A DNA stretch of 64,000 nt from positions 62,001-126,000 of the forward strand of contig NZ_JAABNP010000007.1 of assembly GCF_009928485.1 (NCBI RefSeq), read 5' to 3'. The stretch comes from Clostridium sp. C2-6-12. GTDB lineage: Bacteria; Bacillota; Clostridia; Clostridiales; Clostridiaceae. Positions 8,477 through 17,215 of this stretch are shown in pieces (position 1 is the stretch's first letter; each line of letters starts with the position of its first letter). Position numbers and translations under genes: made by a program. The notes under the pieces were generated by a model that saw only the letters and a program-made list of their open reading frames with translations, searched no databases and was not told the DNA's origin.

Positions 8477-9256
8477 TTATTCACCTATCATTTTCATGGC
8501 ATCTACAGTATCAATTGCAGTCATTTCTACCCATGCAGTTTTATATCCGCATTTAACAGCATTACTTTTAGATGCAATATTAGACCAAGCTGTACAATAA
8601 TATGGTACTTTTCCAAGCTTAATAATTTCGTCTGTCAGAATCTTTGTAAGAGTTGATGCCACTCCTAATCTTCTATACTCTGGAAGTACATCAATTCCTA
8701 TCTGCCACATAGTATCACAATCATTACTTGCACCTGCAACACCTGCTATTTTTCCATCTATATATCCAACCGCTGCCAAAATATCTTTTTTATCACCTTC
8801 ACAGTCATATCCCAAGGCCATATGAAATCTATCATCTTTATATAATGAAGGAATTTCATCTTCTAAAAATATTTTCACTTCAAGGCTTTCATTGATTTCA
8901 ACTTGCTTTTCTACATCAGGCAGAAAAAATTCAGCAATAAAACATACAGATTTACCATGCTTTTCAAACTCCTTATTTAATACAATTAACTGTGGTGTAT
9001 CAAAGCATCTGTATTCAGAATGTCTAGAAACAAACTTTTCTATAAAATCTTTTATTCTTTCATCTACAGATGCAACTAATCCATCACCATAATAAGCAAA
9101 TCCACAAAACATTGGTTTTTTATAACACTTTTTTCTTCCCTCATTTAGCTTTGATAATACAACAGTATTTCCTTTATTCATAAAATCATCAACTGAACAG
9201 TTTAAATCTATTGCTGACTGTTCCATAGCAATCTTCCATATATCTTTATTATTCAT
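8477..9256 (-). CDS. GNAT family acetyltransferase with N-terminal extension
   Basis: 259 aa. The acetyltransferase domain is C-terminal, with MWQIGIDVLPEYRRLGVASTL (strand beta-4 plus the pyrophosphate loop) and YYCTAWSNIASKSNAVKCGYK (motif B). The roughly 130-residue N-terminal part, containing FCGFAYYGDGLVASVDERIKD, looks like a degenerate second GNAT-like module as seen in double-GNAT clostridial proteins. The start has a weak site upstream (GGGAGAGTG). Substrate unknown. Confidence 0.82.
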   Translation of the reverse strand: MNNKDIWKIAMEQSAIDLNCSVDDFMNKGNTVVLSKLNEGRKKCYKKPMFCGFAYYGDGLVASVDERIKDFIEKFVSRHSEYRCFDTPQLIVLNKEFEKHGKSVCFIAEFFLPDVEKQVEINESLEVKIFLEDEIPSLYKDDRFHMALGYDCEGDKKDILAAVGYIDGKIAGVAGASNDCDTMWQIGIDVLPEYRRLGVASTLTKILTDEIIKLGKVPYYCTAWSNIASKSNAVKCGYKTAWVEMTAIDTVDAMKMIGE

Positions 9257-9403
9257 ACATTATTCACTCTCCCAAAAAATCTATTAAACATTTTCACCTT
9301 ACCATATATTTACTAACATGTATAGACCTAACTATGTTTAAAATAGATTTGGCGTAGCAATTACAAGTTTGTAACTACTACACCTTTTAACATAAATGTA
9401 TTT

Positions 9404-11404
9404 TTATTTAAATTTCAACCTAATTACAGACACTGAATATTTATCAGCCACATATTGAAAATCTTTTGAAGCATTATCTATAGTCTTGTTTTTTATAGAA
9501 ATTTCTTCTGGCTTATCAAAAGAATTTTCTATATCATTTTTATCTCCATTAATATAGTCAACTGAAGCCTTTGACTCTATTTTCTTGTTGCTGTTTATAT
9601 CAATATTAACCTTTTTAGCTTCTCCTGTTACATTAACAACCTTAACTATTAATTCCCCTGTTTTTTCATCGTAACTTGAAGATGTAAATATTTCTGGAGT
9701 TTTAGCCTTATTTGCATCTTGAGTATTTTGTTTTAGAACTTCTGGCTTTAGTAATTCATCCTTTAGCATTTGGGTTCCTAGATTATTACTAAATAGTTTT
9801 TGAACATAATAATCTGGAGTTGCATAATTTGTTGTTCCATTAAACCAAATCATATCAGGCTTCCATTGAAAACTATCAACTTTAGCAAGTAAAGGTGCAT
9901 AAGACGCCATTTTTACAACATCTGAATTTCTTTCAAGACCAGTTAAATAAGCTGCTTCTGATAAAGCAGAGTTTAAAGTATTAGATTGTGAAGCATATTC
10001 TCCAAGGAATACTTTAGGTCCATTTCTATCATAACTATTATATCTTTCAGTATTAAGTAAGAACCAATTAGGGTCCATATAATAATGTTCATCAACTATA
10101 GTTTTATCTGCTTTACTCTTAATCCATTTCCAAGCATCATCAAATAATGTACCTTCTGCTATTGGTCCTGCTGCAGATATTAAGGTTATTTCAGGATGTT
10201 TTTCATTTAAAACCTTTTGAAATTCCTCAAATCTTTTATGATATGCATCTCCCCATTGTTCATTACCAACTGCTAAATATTTCAAGTTGAAAGGTTCCTT
10301 ATGACCAGCTTCAATTCTCTTTTTACCCCAAGTAGTAGTTTCATCACCATTAGCATATTCTATTAAATCTAAGGCATCTTGAATATAAGTATCAAGCTCA
10401 TCTCCAAGCTTTGCCATATACTTTGATTTCCCTCCATGAACTCCACCTTGACAAGTCATGCCGCAATTTACTACTGGCACTGGAACTGCTCCTACATCTT
10501 CACATAATTGAAAATACTCATAAAATCCAAGACCATATGATTGATAATATCCCCACATATTTTGAATTTCTTTTCTTTCTTCAACCTTACCAATAGTATT
10601 TTTCCAATCATACATCTGTTCCTGAGTATGACCTTCAACTACACATCCACCAGGGAAACGTATAAATCTTGGTTTTAAATCAGCAATTCTTTCCACTAAA
10701 TCTTTTCTCAAACCATATTTTCTATCCTTCCAAGTATCTTGTGGAAATAAAGAAATCATATCTAAATCTACGGTGCCTTTTCCCTTAGTATAAATTACAA
10801 GCTTAGCTGCTTTTTCATCTTTATTAGCAGTTAATTCACCTTCATATTTAGTCCATTCCTTATTTATATTATCTACAGTTTTTACATCTGATAAAACTGT
10901 TCCACCATTATTTTCAACTTGTACGCTCAACGGACATTGTCCATCTACATTTTTTGCCCAAAAGGAATAATAATACTTCTTTCCTTGGTTTACATTTATT
11001 CCTTGATAACCATCATTAACTAATCTCAAGCCATCTCCTTCACTTGTTGAATTTAGTTCAACATAAGTTGGATTGTTGCTATTTAAAGGACTGTCCTTTT
11101 TTATTGCAACTTCACCTTGGCTTTGTCCCTTCTTATCTAACTGCCAGGAATCCATTGAATTCTTAAATTCAAAAGATCTGTTTTCAACTAATTCTCCATA
11201 TAAACCACCATCAGCACCATGGTTTATATCTTCAAAAAATATTCCTGTAAGCATATCACTTACGTCAAATTTCTTTTCATCTGCACTTATCTTAAGTGTA
11301 TAGGCATCCTTATTATTTTCTGCCTGAGCTTTTTTATAGACACCAAACCCAGCTCCAACACATACTACAGCTGCAACTAAACAAATTATATATTTTTTTT
11401 GCAC
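9404..11404 (-). CDS. Exported GH51 alpha-L-arabinofuranosidase
   Basis: Releases arabinose from arabinan or arabinoxylan side chains by retaining hydrolysis. I start at the GTG at 11402-11404, preceded by GGGGAGG 7 nt away; the frame extends 20 codons further upstream without a comparable site. The 666-aa product has an N-terminal hydrophobic segment YIICLVAAVVCVGAGFGVY (signal peptide or anchor), a carbohydrate-binding-like beta domain (about 70-220) and a GH51 barrel. The acid/base is E382 in AVGNEQWGD and the nucleophile E469 in FLGEYASQ. A C-terminal beta domain follows. No transporter or regulator lies nearby, so it acts as a stand-alone scavenging enzyme. Confidence 0.92.
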   Translation of the reverse strand: MQKKYIICLVAAVVCVGAGFGVYKKAQAENNKDAYTLKISADEKKFDVSDMLTGIFFEDINHGADGGLYGELVENRSFEFKNSMDSWQLDKKGQSQGEVAIKKDSPLNSNNPTYVELNSTSEGDGLRLVNDGYQGINVNQGKKYYYSFWAKNVDGQCPLSVQVENNGGTVLSDVKTVDNINKEWTKYEGELTANKDEKAAKLVIYTKGKGTVDLDMISLFPQDTWKDRKYGLRKDLVERIADLKPRFIRFPGGCVVEGHTQEQMYDWKNTIGKVEERKEIQNMWGYYQSYGLGFYEYFQLCEDVGAVPVPVVNCGMTCQGGVHGGKSKYMAKLGDELDTYIQDALDLIEYANGDETTTWGKKRIEAGHKEPFNLKYLAVGNEQWGDAYHKRFEEFQKVLNEKHPEITLISAAGPIAEGTLFDDAWKWIKSKADKTIVDEHYYMDPNWFLLNTERYNSYDRNGPKVFLGEYASQSNTLNSALSEAAYLTGLERNSDVVKMASYAPLLAKVDSFQWKPDMIWFNGTTNYATPDYYVQKLFSNNLGTQMLKDELLKPEVLKQNTQDANKAKTPEIFTSSSYDEKTGELIVKVVNVTGEAKKVNIDINSNKKIESKASVDYINGDKNDIENSFDKPEEISIKNKTIDNASKDFQYVADKYSVSVIRLKFK

Positions 11405-11649
11405 TATTTTTTCCTCCCCATAATCAATTATTGTTTGGCTATTGATAAAAATATAAATTACCATCAGTCATTAGAATACGTTTTCTTAGAGTTGTTTATT
11501 TTAGTTTTTTTTAAATAAAACTTCATAAGTAGGCATTTTTTTATCTTTATTATATATTTTTTTAAACAAAAACCTCCTTTTTCATAATACTACCATTTTT
11601 ATCAAAAGTAAATAGATTGTCTGCACAAGTTGTATGTAAATTCCCATAA

Positions 11650-11698
11650 AAAAATTCATAGAACAAATAATTAAAACTTGTTTGTTCTATGAATTTTT
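11650..11698. terminator. Strong terminator-like hairpin between divergent genes
   Basis: A perfect 18-bp inverted repeat (arms 11650-11667 and 11681-11698, core TTCATAGAACAAA) has A/T runs on both flanks. It lies between the starts of two divergently transcribed genes, where a terminator is not expected. It could end an unseen transcript or act in a leader. Confidence 0.6.
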
Positions 11699-11848
11699 AA
11701 TGTACAAATTACATTATTTTAGTATAATAAATCATAGAGTATTTTAAATATTTTAGATTCTTAAATTTAATGAATCCTATTTATAAATAAAATATTCATA
11801 ATAAAAATTAAGATTATTTTCTTAAATAAGTTAAAAGGCGGTGCAATT

Positions 11849-12187
11849 ATGTCAGTATATATGATTACATATTTTTTAAGTGATACTACTGGTCACGGTC
11901 ATGAACATGATGAAAATTGTGGATGTGGAGGAGATCACGGACATGAACATACACATTCTCATGAAGGTAGCAGTCGTGGAAATATAGTAGGAAAAATCAA
12001 ATCATTAGGAGCATGGGCTCAATTTTTGCCTGAAGGCTTTTTTGTAAAAACAGACTCAACTGCAGAAGAAATCTTTGAAGAAGTTAACTCTGTTGCAAAT
12101 AAAGGTGACATTATCTTTGTAACTAAAATAGATGCCAAAACTTCAGCTTGCAAAAATCCAGCAGTTTTAGACTGGCTAGCAGAATAA
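11849..12187 (+). CDS. His-rich putative metal-binding protein
   Basis: 112 aa, with an AAAGGCGG-type site before the ATG. Residues 15-40 are a His/Cys/Asp-rich segment (GHGHEHDENCGCGGDHGHEH then THSHE) suited to binding nickel, zinc or copper. The C-terminal 65 residues (IKSLGAWAQFLPEGFFVKTDS, EEIFEEVNSVANKGDIIFVTKI) form a small alpha/beta domain. The His run is in the N-terminal third and no nickel enzyme gene is nearby, so a metallochaperone or metal store is only a guess. It ends at a strong terminator. Confidence 0.75.
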   Translation: MSVYMITYFLSDTTGHGHEHDENCGCGGDHGHEHTHSHEGSSRGNIVGKIKSLGAWAQFLPEGFFVKTDSTAEEIFEEVNSVANKGDIIFVTKIDAKTSACKNPAVLDWLAE

Positions 12188-12273
12188 TTTCCTGCAAATT
12201 CAAATTTAAATTACTATTATAATATCATTTAGGAATAAATTTATTATTATATGATTTACTTTTGAAGTATTAT

Positions 12274-12318
12274 AAAAATGGAGTTATGTCTTTGTATTAA
12301 TGACATAACTCCATTTTT
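12274..12318 (+). terminator. Intrinsic terminator of the His-rich gene
   Basis: A perfect 17-bp inverted repeat (12274-12290 and 12302-12318; core ATGGAGTTATGTC) has an 11-nt loop and a T run at its 3' side. Confidence 0.88.
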
Positions 12319-12405
12319 ATTTCTTATCATTTAAACTTTCATTAAAATATCTATTAAATCTTTTTTCTGATAATACCCCTATTTAGATAATGGCTTAAAA
12401 TTAAT

Positions 12406-12455
12406 AATATCCATTAAAAATTTAGCCTGCGAACAGCTAAATCTTAATGGATATT
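12406..12455. repeat. Long intergenic hairpin without T-tract
   Basis: A 12-bp outer stem (AATATCCATTAA / TTAATGGATATT) encloses an inner ATTTAGC / GCTAAAT stem. No T run follows on either strand, so it is not a standard terminator. It could be a protein-binding or RNA structural element. Otherwise I see no gene between 12319 and the tRNA promoter. Confidence 0.6.
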
Positions 12456-12727
12456 CCACAAAATATTAAAAAGGAGTCGTAATTTTGTATAACTATTTGC
12501 TATACAAGAGGAGCGATGAGTATATTGAGTATAATATACACCTCTATAAAAAATTACTAACTATATTATAGTTTAACACATTTTTCTCGAAATACAAGAG
12601 TGTTTTTTAAATATTTAGAAAATTATGATTTGTTGAATAAATGAGCATCACTTCTAAGTACAAATTAATTTATTCTCTATTAACAATATTTAAAATCATA
12701 TAAAAACACTTTAAAATAAAAAAGTTA

Positions 12728-12756
12728 TTGACATAATATCCAAATAAGAGTAAAAT
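12728..12756 (+). promoter_or_regulatory. Sigma-A type promoter of tRNA-Glu
   Basis: A perfect -35 TTGACA (12728-12733), 17-bp spacer and -10 TAAAAT (12751-12756) are positioned 14 bp before the first base of the tRNA. Confidence 0.85.
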
Positions 12757-12770
12757 CATATTTGTTGTAC

Positions 12771-12845
12771 GGCCCATTGGTCAAGCGGTCAAGACGCCAC
12801 CCTCTCACGGTGGAATCAGGAGTTCGATTCTCCTATGGGTCACCA
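12771..12845 (+). tRNA. tRNA-Glu (anticodon CTC), CCA encoded
   Basis: The cloverleaf can be drawn directly: acceptor stem GGCCCAT/ATGGGTC, anticodon stem CCACC/GGTGG with loop CTCTCAC giving anticodon CTC, T-loop GTTCGATTC, discriminator A then encoded CCA. It reads GAG codons. An isolated tRNA with its own promoter and terminator is a common integration target, and its 3' end is repeated at 20498. Confidence 0.93.
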
Positions 12846-12897
12846 TTATAGAAAACATCAGCATTTAGGTAGCTAAATTGTTGGTGTTTTTCTTTTT
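12813..12897 (+). repeat. Left copy of tRNA-Glu 3'-end direct repeat (probable att site)
   Basis: Bases 12813-12851 (tRNA anticodon arm end to just past CCA) are identical to 20498-20536. Similarity continues, with a few changes, through the tRNA terminator. This is the standard footprint of an element integrated at a tRNA 3' end, with the intact tRNA on this side. Confidence 0.8.
12852..12891 (+). terminator. tRNA-Glu terminator
   Basis: A long stem pairs AACATCAGCATTTAG with CTAAATTGTTGGTGTT (one G-T pair, 4-nt loop) and is followed by T-rich sequence. A near copy lies at 20536-20575. Confidence 0.8.
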
Positions 12898-12918
12898 TAA
12901 CAACATAGCTAGTTATTA

Positions 12919-13430
12919 TTAATGTAATTGTTTGGCTAATAAAAAACAAATAGAAGAAAGAGTATGTAGTTCCCATAATTCAGTAGTGAATAAATGATCA
13001 ACTGCATTTACTTTCTTGCCTTCATCATCTATAAAATCATCAACTAAGACACCTTTTTCTTTTTTTCTCCAGGTATCAGATTTCATAAGCCTACTGTAAC
13101 ACATTCTTATGCTGCTAAGTTCTCCAATCCATAAGAACAGTACCTTTGAATATCATACCATAGTTCTTCATGAACATGAGCACGTGGAACTGCTGCATTA
13201 TCCTCTTTAGAAAAATATATGTCTTGCATAAAATACATACAAAAAAACTCTAAGGATATTTGTCCAAGTTTCCATGCCAATCCATGGTTCCCAAACAAAT
13301 TCTTTCTTAGAGTTATCAAGTATTCTTTTTTCAGTTAATTCCTCAGCTTTATCCTCAGGAATTAATATGTCAGTATAATATTTTTTAAGGTAATGATAAA
13401 GCGCTATTTGTTTCTTGCTTCATCCTAGGG
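12919..13430 (-). pseudogene. Frameshifted remnant of an unknown protein
   Basis: Three minus-strand blocks in different frames read as one protein: KKQIALYHYLKKYYTDILIP onward to ETWTNILRVFLYVFYARH; then a shift to SKEDNAAVPRAHVHEELWYD through YCSYGLENLA; then, past another shift or stop, RMCYSRLMKSDTWRKKEK to the end ELHTLSSICFLLAKQLH. At least two lesions separate them. The family is not recognised; the layout suggests a decayed cargo or replication gene of the tRNA-integrated element. Confidence 0.6.
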
Positions 13431-13470
13431 AAATTCAAATAGTATTAACAGGCTTTATCACCCTTTCTAA

Positions 13471-13932
13471 TTAAATATTTTCAATAAAATCTCCTTTAAA
13501 TTCTTTGAACTCAGCATTTTGAATTAATATCTTCTTTTTCATACTTTCAAGTTTTCCGTAAATAGTATTATAATTTACTATGATATCTCCATCTAAATTT
13601 GCTGTATCATTATCTTCAAATTCTAATTCCACTACGTATTCATATGGAGCTCTATTATCAATAGCTCTTGATACTGTGTAGTTTACTTTATTGTTTAGGC
13701 TCCATTTAGGATCAATATTATATATATATTTATTTCCTCCATTATGAATATTTATGGAAAGCTTTTTTCCACTAATAAATCCACCTATTATAGAAAAACG
13801 TGCTTTTGCCAATTCTCTTTTCTCTTTTTCATTTTTTCTTTGTTCCCTAATTTGAAATATAACTGCAATTAAGGCTGCAGCTGCTGAAATTATTGAAGCA
13901 ATCCCAGCAGCAATAGTAATATAAGTTAACAT
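13471..13932 (-). CDS. Membrane-anchored hypothetical protein
   Basis: 153 aa. One N-terminal membrane helix (ITIAAGIASIISAAAALIAVIF), a short charged coiled segment (QIREQRKNEKEKRELAKARF), then a beta-rich domain of about 100 residues (SIIGGFISGKKLSINIHNGG...). The anchor-charged coil-beta domain architecture parallels the gene at 14235. The domain is probably cytoplasmic by the positive-inside rule. No family recognised. It lies inside the tRNA-Glu island. Confidence 0.72.
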   Translation of the reverse strand: MLTYITIAAGIASIISAAAALIAVIFQIREQRKNEKEKRELAKARFSIIGGFISGKKLSINIHNGGNKYIYNIDPKWSLNNKVNYTVSRAIDNRAPYEYVVELEFEDNDTANLDGDIIVNYNTIYGKLESMKKKILIQNAEFKEFKGDFIENI

Positions 13933-13990
13933 TAAAAATCACTCCTTCCACAAAATACAATATTCTACAGAAAGAGTTATAATCCTTTAA

Positions 13991-14158
13991 TTAATCCATT
14001 CTCAATATTCTAATTTCATGCAAATCACAATATCTTTGACATTCAGGATGTATTTCACAACCATAAGATATAATTAATATACTTCCTTTATGCATACCTT
14101 TAACTTTTGATAGTGGCAATATTTCTAATATTGCCACTCGTACTCCATTAACATTCAC
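13991..14158 (-). CDS. Small ORF (55 aa) of unknown function, GTG start
   Basis: The GTG at 14156-14158 opens a 55-codon frame ending YCDLHEIRILRMD. Protein-like features are a hydrophobic SILIISYGCEIHP and a CEIHPECQRYCD motif with three cysteines and two histidines, suggesting metal binding. An AAGGAGAG site lies upstream but is too far from this GTG (about 20 nt), and no better start is in frame, so the start is uncertain or decayed. A perfect 12-bp palindrome lies within it at 14112-14138. Confidence 0.45.
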   Translation of the reverse strand: MNVNGVRVAILEILPLSKVKGMHKGSILIISYGCEIHPECQRYCDLHEIRILRMD

Positions 14159-14200
14159 ATGACTTTGCTTAACTATTTCTCTCCTTTATGTCATAATAAT

Positions 14201-14224
14201 AAGAACCCTATTTCTAGAGTTCTT
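14201..14224 (-). terminator. Terminator, first copy of a duplicated hairpin
   Basis: AAGAAC / GTTCTT arms surround a CTATTTCTAG-containing loop. The same 24-bp sequence recurs at 15017-15040. It lies directly after the minus-strand gene 14235-14942. Confidence 0.6.
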
Positions 14225-14234
14225 TATTGTTTTC

Positions 14235-14942
14235 TTACTGTACTATTGGTATTATTTGCTTGTCCTTAATTATAACTGTTTCATAAAGAGAAGAATTACT
14301 TGTTTTTATAAGTTCAACGAAATATTTGTATATTCTTTTATTATAGACATCTTTAAACTCCAATTGCATGTCAATATGCTTATTCCCATTTATTGTTTTT
14401 TCTATTTCATCAAACTTAGTTTTTACATCAATTGATATTAATTCACTTACACCTGAGTCAAAAACAGTACTTACGTTGTATAAATTATTAATATAGTCAT
14501 CTCCAATTTTAATTCTTATATCTAGAGCTGGACCTACTCCTATATTTTTTATATAAAATAATAAATGGTCACTTGTTGATGTGCCATTAAATTGATGATT
14601 AGTCTTAAACCACATATTAGCACCTGTTCTAAAATCTATACCAATTTTAAATACTGGCATTACTGAGTTAATTTTTTCTTCTTCTCTATTTCCCTTGTCA
14701 ATATTTCTTTGATCATTAAATGTTTCAGCATTTTGCTTTAACGTATAAAATAAACCTAAAGCAGTTATATAACCTGTAAAACAAGCTCCAATAATTGTTC
14801 CGTAATATGAAAGTAACTCACCTTTTTTAGCAAATTCACTTCCACCAAACGTATTGACTAGACCAAATATCAAAATTGGTATCAATAACACTAAAAATAT
14901 GAAAAATATCATATAAACACTATAATTTTTTCTATTACTCAT
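14235..14942 (-). CDS. Membrane-anchored hypothetical protein
   Basis: 235 aa. Two N-terminal membrane helices (about 9-31, FFIFLVLLIPILIFGLV, and 45-68, YYGTIIGACFTGYITALGLF), then a charged helical linker (KQNAETFNDQRNIDKGNREE) and a beta-rich domain of about 140 residues with MPVFKIGIDF and LLFYIKNIGVGPALDIRIKI. The layout is the same as in the 13471 protein, and bacterial proteins of this shape are usually hypothetical. The start is supported by a GGGGTG-type site. Role unknown; cargo of the tRNA-Glu island. Confidence 0.75.
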   Translation of the reverse strand: MSNRKNYSVYMIFFIFLVLLIPILIFGLVNTFGGSEFAKKGELLSYYGTIIGACFTGYITALGLFYTLKQNAETFNDQRNIDKGNREEEKINSVMPVFKIGIDFRTGANMWFKTNHQFNGTSTSDHLLFYIKNIGVGPALDIRIKIGDDYINNLYNVSTVFDSGVSELISIDVKTKFDEIEKTINGNKHIDMQLEFKDVYNKRIYKYFVELIKTSNSSLYETVIIKDKQIIPIVQ

Positions 14943-15016
14943 TTCTTCACCCCTTCCATATAATACAATTATACAAAAGTCGGTATATTCCTTCTTTAAA
15001 TTACAAATTATATGAA

Positions 15017-15040
15017 AAGAACCCTATTTCTAGAGTTCTT
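15017..15040 (-). terminator. Terminator, second copy of the duplicated hairpin
   Basis: Identical 24-bp sequence to 14201-14224, placed after the minus-strand gene at 15063. Two different genes ending in the same terminator suggests cassette-like duplication. Confidence 0.6.
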
Positions 15041-15062
15041 GAAGTCCTTTTTATCTTTAAAT

Positions 15063-15701
15063 TCAATAATATAAAGCAAAGTGGAATTTATCATTCTTTT
15101 GTCCAATAAACATGCATGTTGCTTTATCGTCATTGAATCCTGGAATGTTAATGTCATGTTCTTTAAAGTGTGAATTATAAATATAACTTATATCATTAAT
15201 TTTATTCGTATCTGGATTATAGTTCAGAAAAGGGAAAAATAACATTCTTTTTTTGTTTATTAAAGGATTTTTGCCTATTCCAGTACCTAATTGCATAATA
15301 TCACTAAATCTACGACCTTCTAAATTAAACCAGCCAAGTATAAAAGCTCTTTTTCCTTTTTTGCCAAGCTTAATTTCATTTGTCAGCCAATTATAGTCTT
15401 TTTCAAACGCCTCTTTCCAAACAGCCTTCTGATTTCTAATATTACTTGCATTATTAAAGTTTCTCAAGTACTTAACTTCTACAATGAAATCTTTTGATGG
15501 GATACGTATATCACCGAAATTTCCTTGCTGTCTTAATTGTGCCATGTTTCCTAATGGATAATATAATTTTGCTTGAAGATCAGCTTCAGAAAAGTCTAAA
15601 TCTGAAAAATCTTTAAGTTCTTTATCGCTTTTGTTTCTATGATATTCACTCAGATCATTAATTATTAACAAACAGTTCGAAATAAAATAATTCTTAATCA
15701 T
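15063..15701 (-). CDS. Putative PD-(D/E)XK-type nuclease-like protein
   Basis: I start at the ATG at 15699-15701, preceded by GGGAGG 9 nt upstream; the frame runs 26 codons further but without a site. The 212-aa product contains GDIRIPSKDFIVEVKYL (about residues 83-99), which fits the D-x(n)-E-x-K core of restriction-like nucleases. After it comes WKEAFEKDYNWLTNEIKLGKK and a strand RAFILGWFNL. The match is by motif only. Neighbours are the two membrane-anchored proteins, in the same orientation but each with its own terminator, so this is not one operon. Confidence 0.6.
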   Translation of the reverse strand: MIKNYFISNCLLIINDLSEYHRNKSDKELKDFSDLDFSEADLQAKLYYPLGNMAQLRQQGNFGDIRIPSKDFIVEVKYLRNFNNASNIRNQKAVWKEAFEKDYNWLTNEIKLGKKGKRAFILGWFNLEGRRFSDIMQLGTGIGKNPLINKKRMLFFPFLNYNPDTNKINDISYIYNSHFKEHDINIPGFNDDKATCMFIGQKNDKFHFALYY

Positions 15702-15779
15702 TTGTTTTCCTCCCATATTAAATAGTATTTGAGATGCATCTCCTAATACATATAATACAGGAAAAAAAGATTGATACAA

Positions 15780-16520
15780 TGACTTGACGAGTCTTCTAAA
15801 TTAGTGTATTTTATCAAAAGAGACACTCATACCAAAGAAGATAAAATAAATAAATAGTGAAAGCGTACTTTTTAACATACTTTCAATAATTAACGCATTT
15901 TATCGAGATTTTATCACCAATAATTCGTTTTTACTTTATTTTTGATAAATTTTAATATTTTTATTAAAACAAGTTAAGTATATACTTAATATAAAAAGCA
16001 CTCACCATAATGCAAGTGTCTTAAAATTATGTACTATCTTACTTCAAATCCAACTAACTACCTCATGTATTTTAAACTTATCCATACTATCTATATTATA
16101 ATCATTAAAGATAATATTGTTTAAGCTCCTTAATTTCTTCTTGTTGTTTTATTGGTATATTTTCACCATTCTTTTATTCTTCTTTATTTGTTTAATTTAT
16201 TTTCATATCAATATACTTTATCAATAATCCTTATTTCTTTTACAAATAGGGACGTGAAATATTTATTATAAAAAAAGTCATACCATTCATTTCTGTGAAT
16301 AATACAACCTTTAATCCTTTTACAATAATATTTCCTTTTTATGGGCACCATTTCTACTTGGTACTTCTCTTTTTACTAAATTTTATTATCTAATTTATCA
16401 CTTTTCTTTCCATCTAAAACTTTCTTACTAAGTACTATTTACTGTTTTTACTATTCTTTTGATTTTGCTTTCCTCACTTTATTGTTTGTTTATTTTGTTC
16501 ACAATATACACTATCACTAT
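15780..16520. other. Degenerate AT-rich region, no intact gene
   Basis: No open frame of convincing coding character on either strand; stop codons are dense in all frames. Scattered short motifs (CTTGG plus TTTATTTTTACTTGG-like pieces) recur through 16340-17050. It sits between the PD-(D/E)XK-like gene and recognisable gene remnants, so decayed coding DNA is the likeliest reading. Confidence 0.5.
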
Positions 16521-16690
16521 TTATTGTTCCTTTTGAATTAATCCACCTTCACATATTTCATCAATTAATAATTTATAAATATAACTTGAACTTTCCTTAT
16601 ATAATACCGTTTCTATATCTGCTAATTTATGAAAAACTAATGAATTATATATGGCCTCCATGGATTTTTCTATACTAAATCCCTTGTTTT
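16521..16690 (-). pseudogene. C-terminal remnant of a small unknown protein
   Basis: An open minus-strand frame with coding-like composition reads GFSIEKSMEAIYNSLVFHKL, then ADIETVLYKESSSYIYKLLI and ends EGGLIQKEQ. It has no start codon or ribosome binding site. The pattern (ETxLYxES..YxYxLL) reminds me of small proteins found next to toxin genes, but I cannot name the family. Confidence 0.5.
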
Positions 16691-16729
16691 AATTTATTAA
16701 TAATTTCTAGTTATATTTCAGATTACTTC

Positions 16730-16866
16730 TCATATAATAAAATTTTTCTTAAAAGGTACCATTTCCTTATTCATTTCAAGCTCAACTTGTAATTTATATA
16801 CCTTAAATTTTCTCAAATCATTAATTCCTTTATCAATGGTTTGTATCTGTATATTTATTTTATTAT
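16730..16866 (-). pseudogene. Remnant of an Rpn-family (PD-(D/E)XK) nuclease gene
   Basis: The decayed frame reads IQIQTIDKGINDLRKFKVYK then LQVELEMNKEMVPFKKNFII before stops. It aligns with FEFQTTEKGISDLRRFRTYE of the intact Rpn-like protein at 18602-19423, so it is a broken paralog. Both ends are missing. Confidence 0.6.
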
Positions 16867-17215
16867 TCTTATTATTATATACAAACTAGCCTATGCTTAT
16901 CTTACTTGGCACTTTTCATTTTTACTTGGTCTTTATTTATTTTATTCTATAGTCTAATAATCCTGCTTGTTCCAATATATTTTTTACTTTTAATTATTAT
17001 TATAATTTATTTTACTTGTTCTTTAATTTATCTACTTGGCATTTTTTATTTTTACTTAGACTTTATTTAATCTTTTTTAGAATTTAATAAACCTATAATC
17101 AATTGTAAGCCTAAATATTGATATAATAAAAGGCTTAAAGGTTACAAAAATTTTGATTATAATATAAAAGAAAATGCAGGAGTTCAATACGAATTTGCAG
17201 ATATATAATGGCATT

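Noticed and set aside
4719..9256. A mobile resistance island
   Set aside because: No IS, integrase or repeat borders these genes and base composition matches the surroundings; they look like ordinary chromosomal single genes of clostridia.
11485..11575. 22-codon minus-strand ORF after AAAGGAGG upstream of the GH51 gene
   Set aside because: Very short, TTG start, Lys/Asn-rich composition expected of AT-rich DNA.
12485..12571. 28-codon TTG-start ORF (LYNYLLYKRSDEYIEYNIHL...) behind AAGGAG
   Set aside because: The site is good, but the peptide is short, the start is TTG and no family or terminator supports it. Could be revisited with ribosome profiling.
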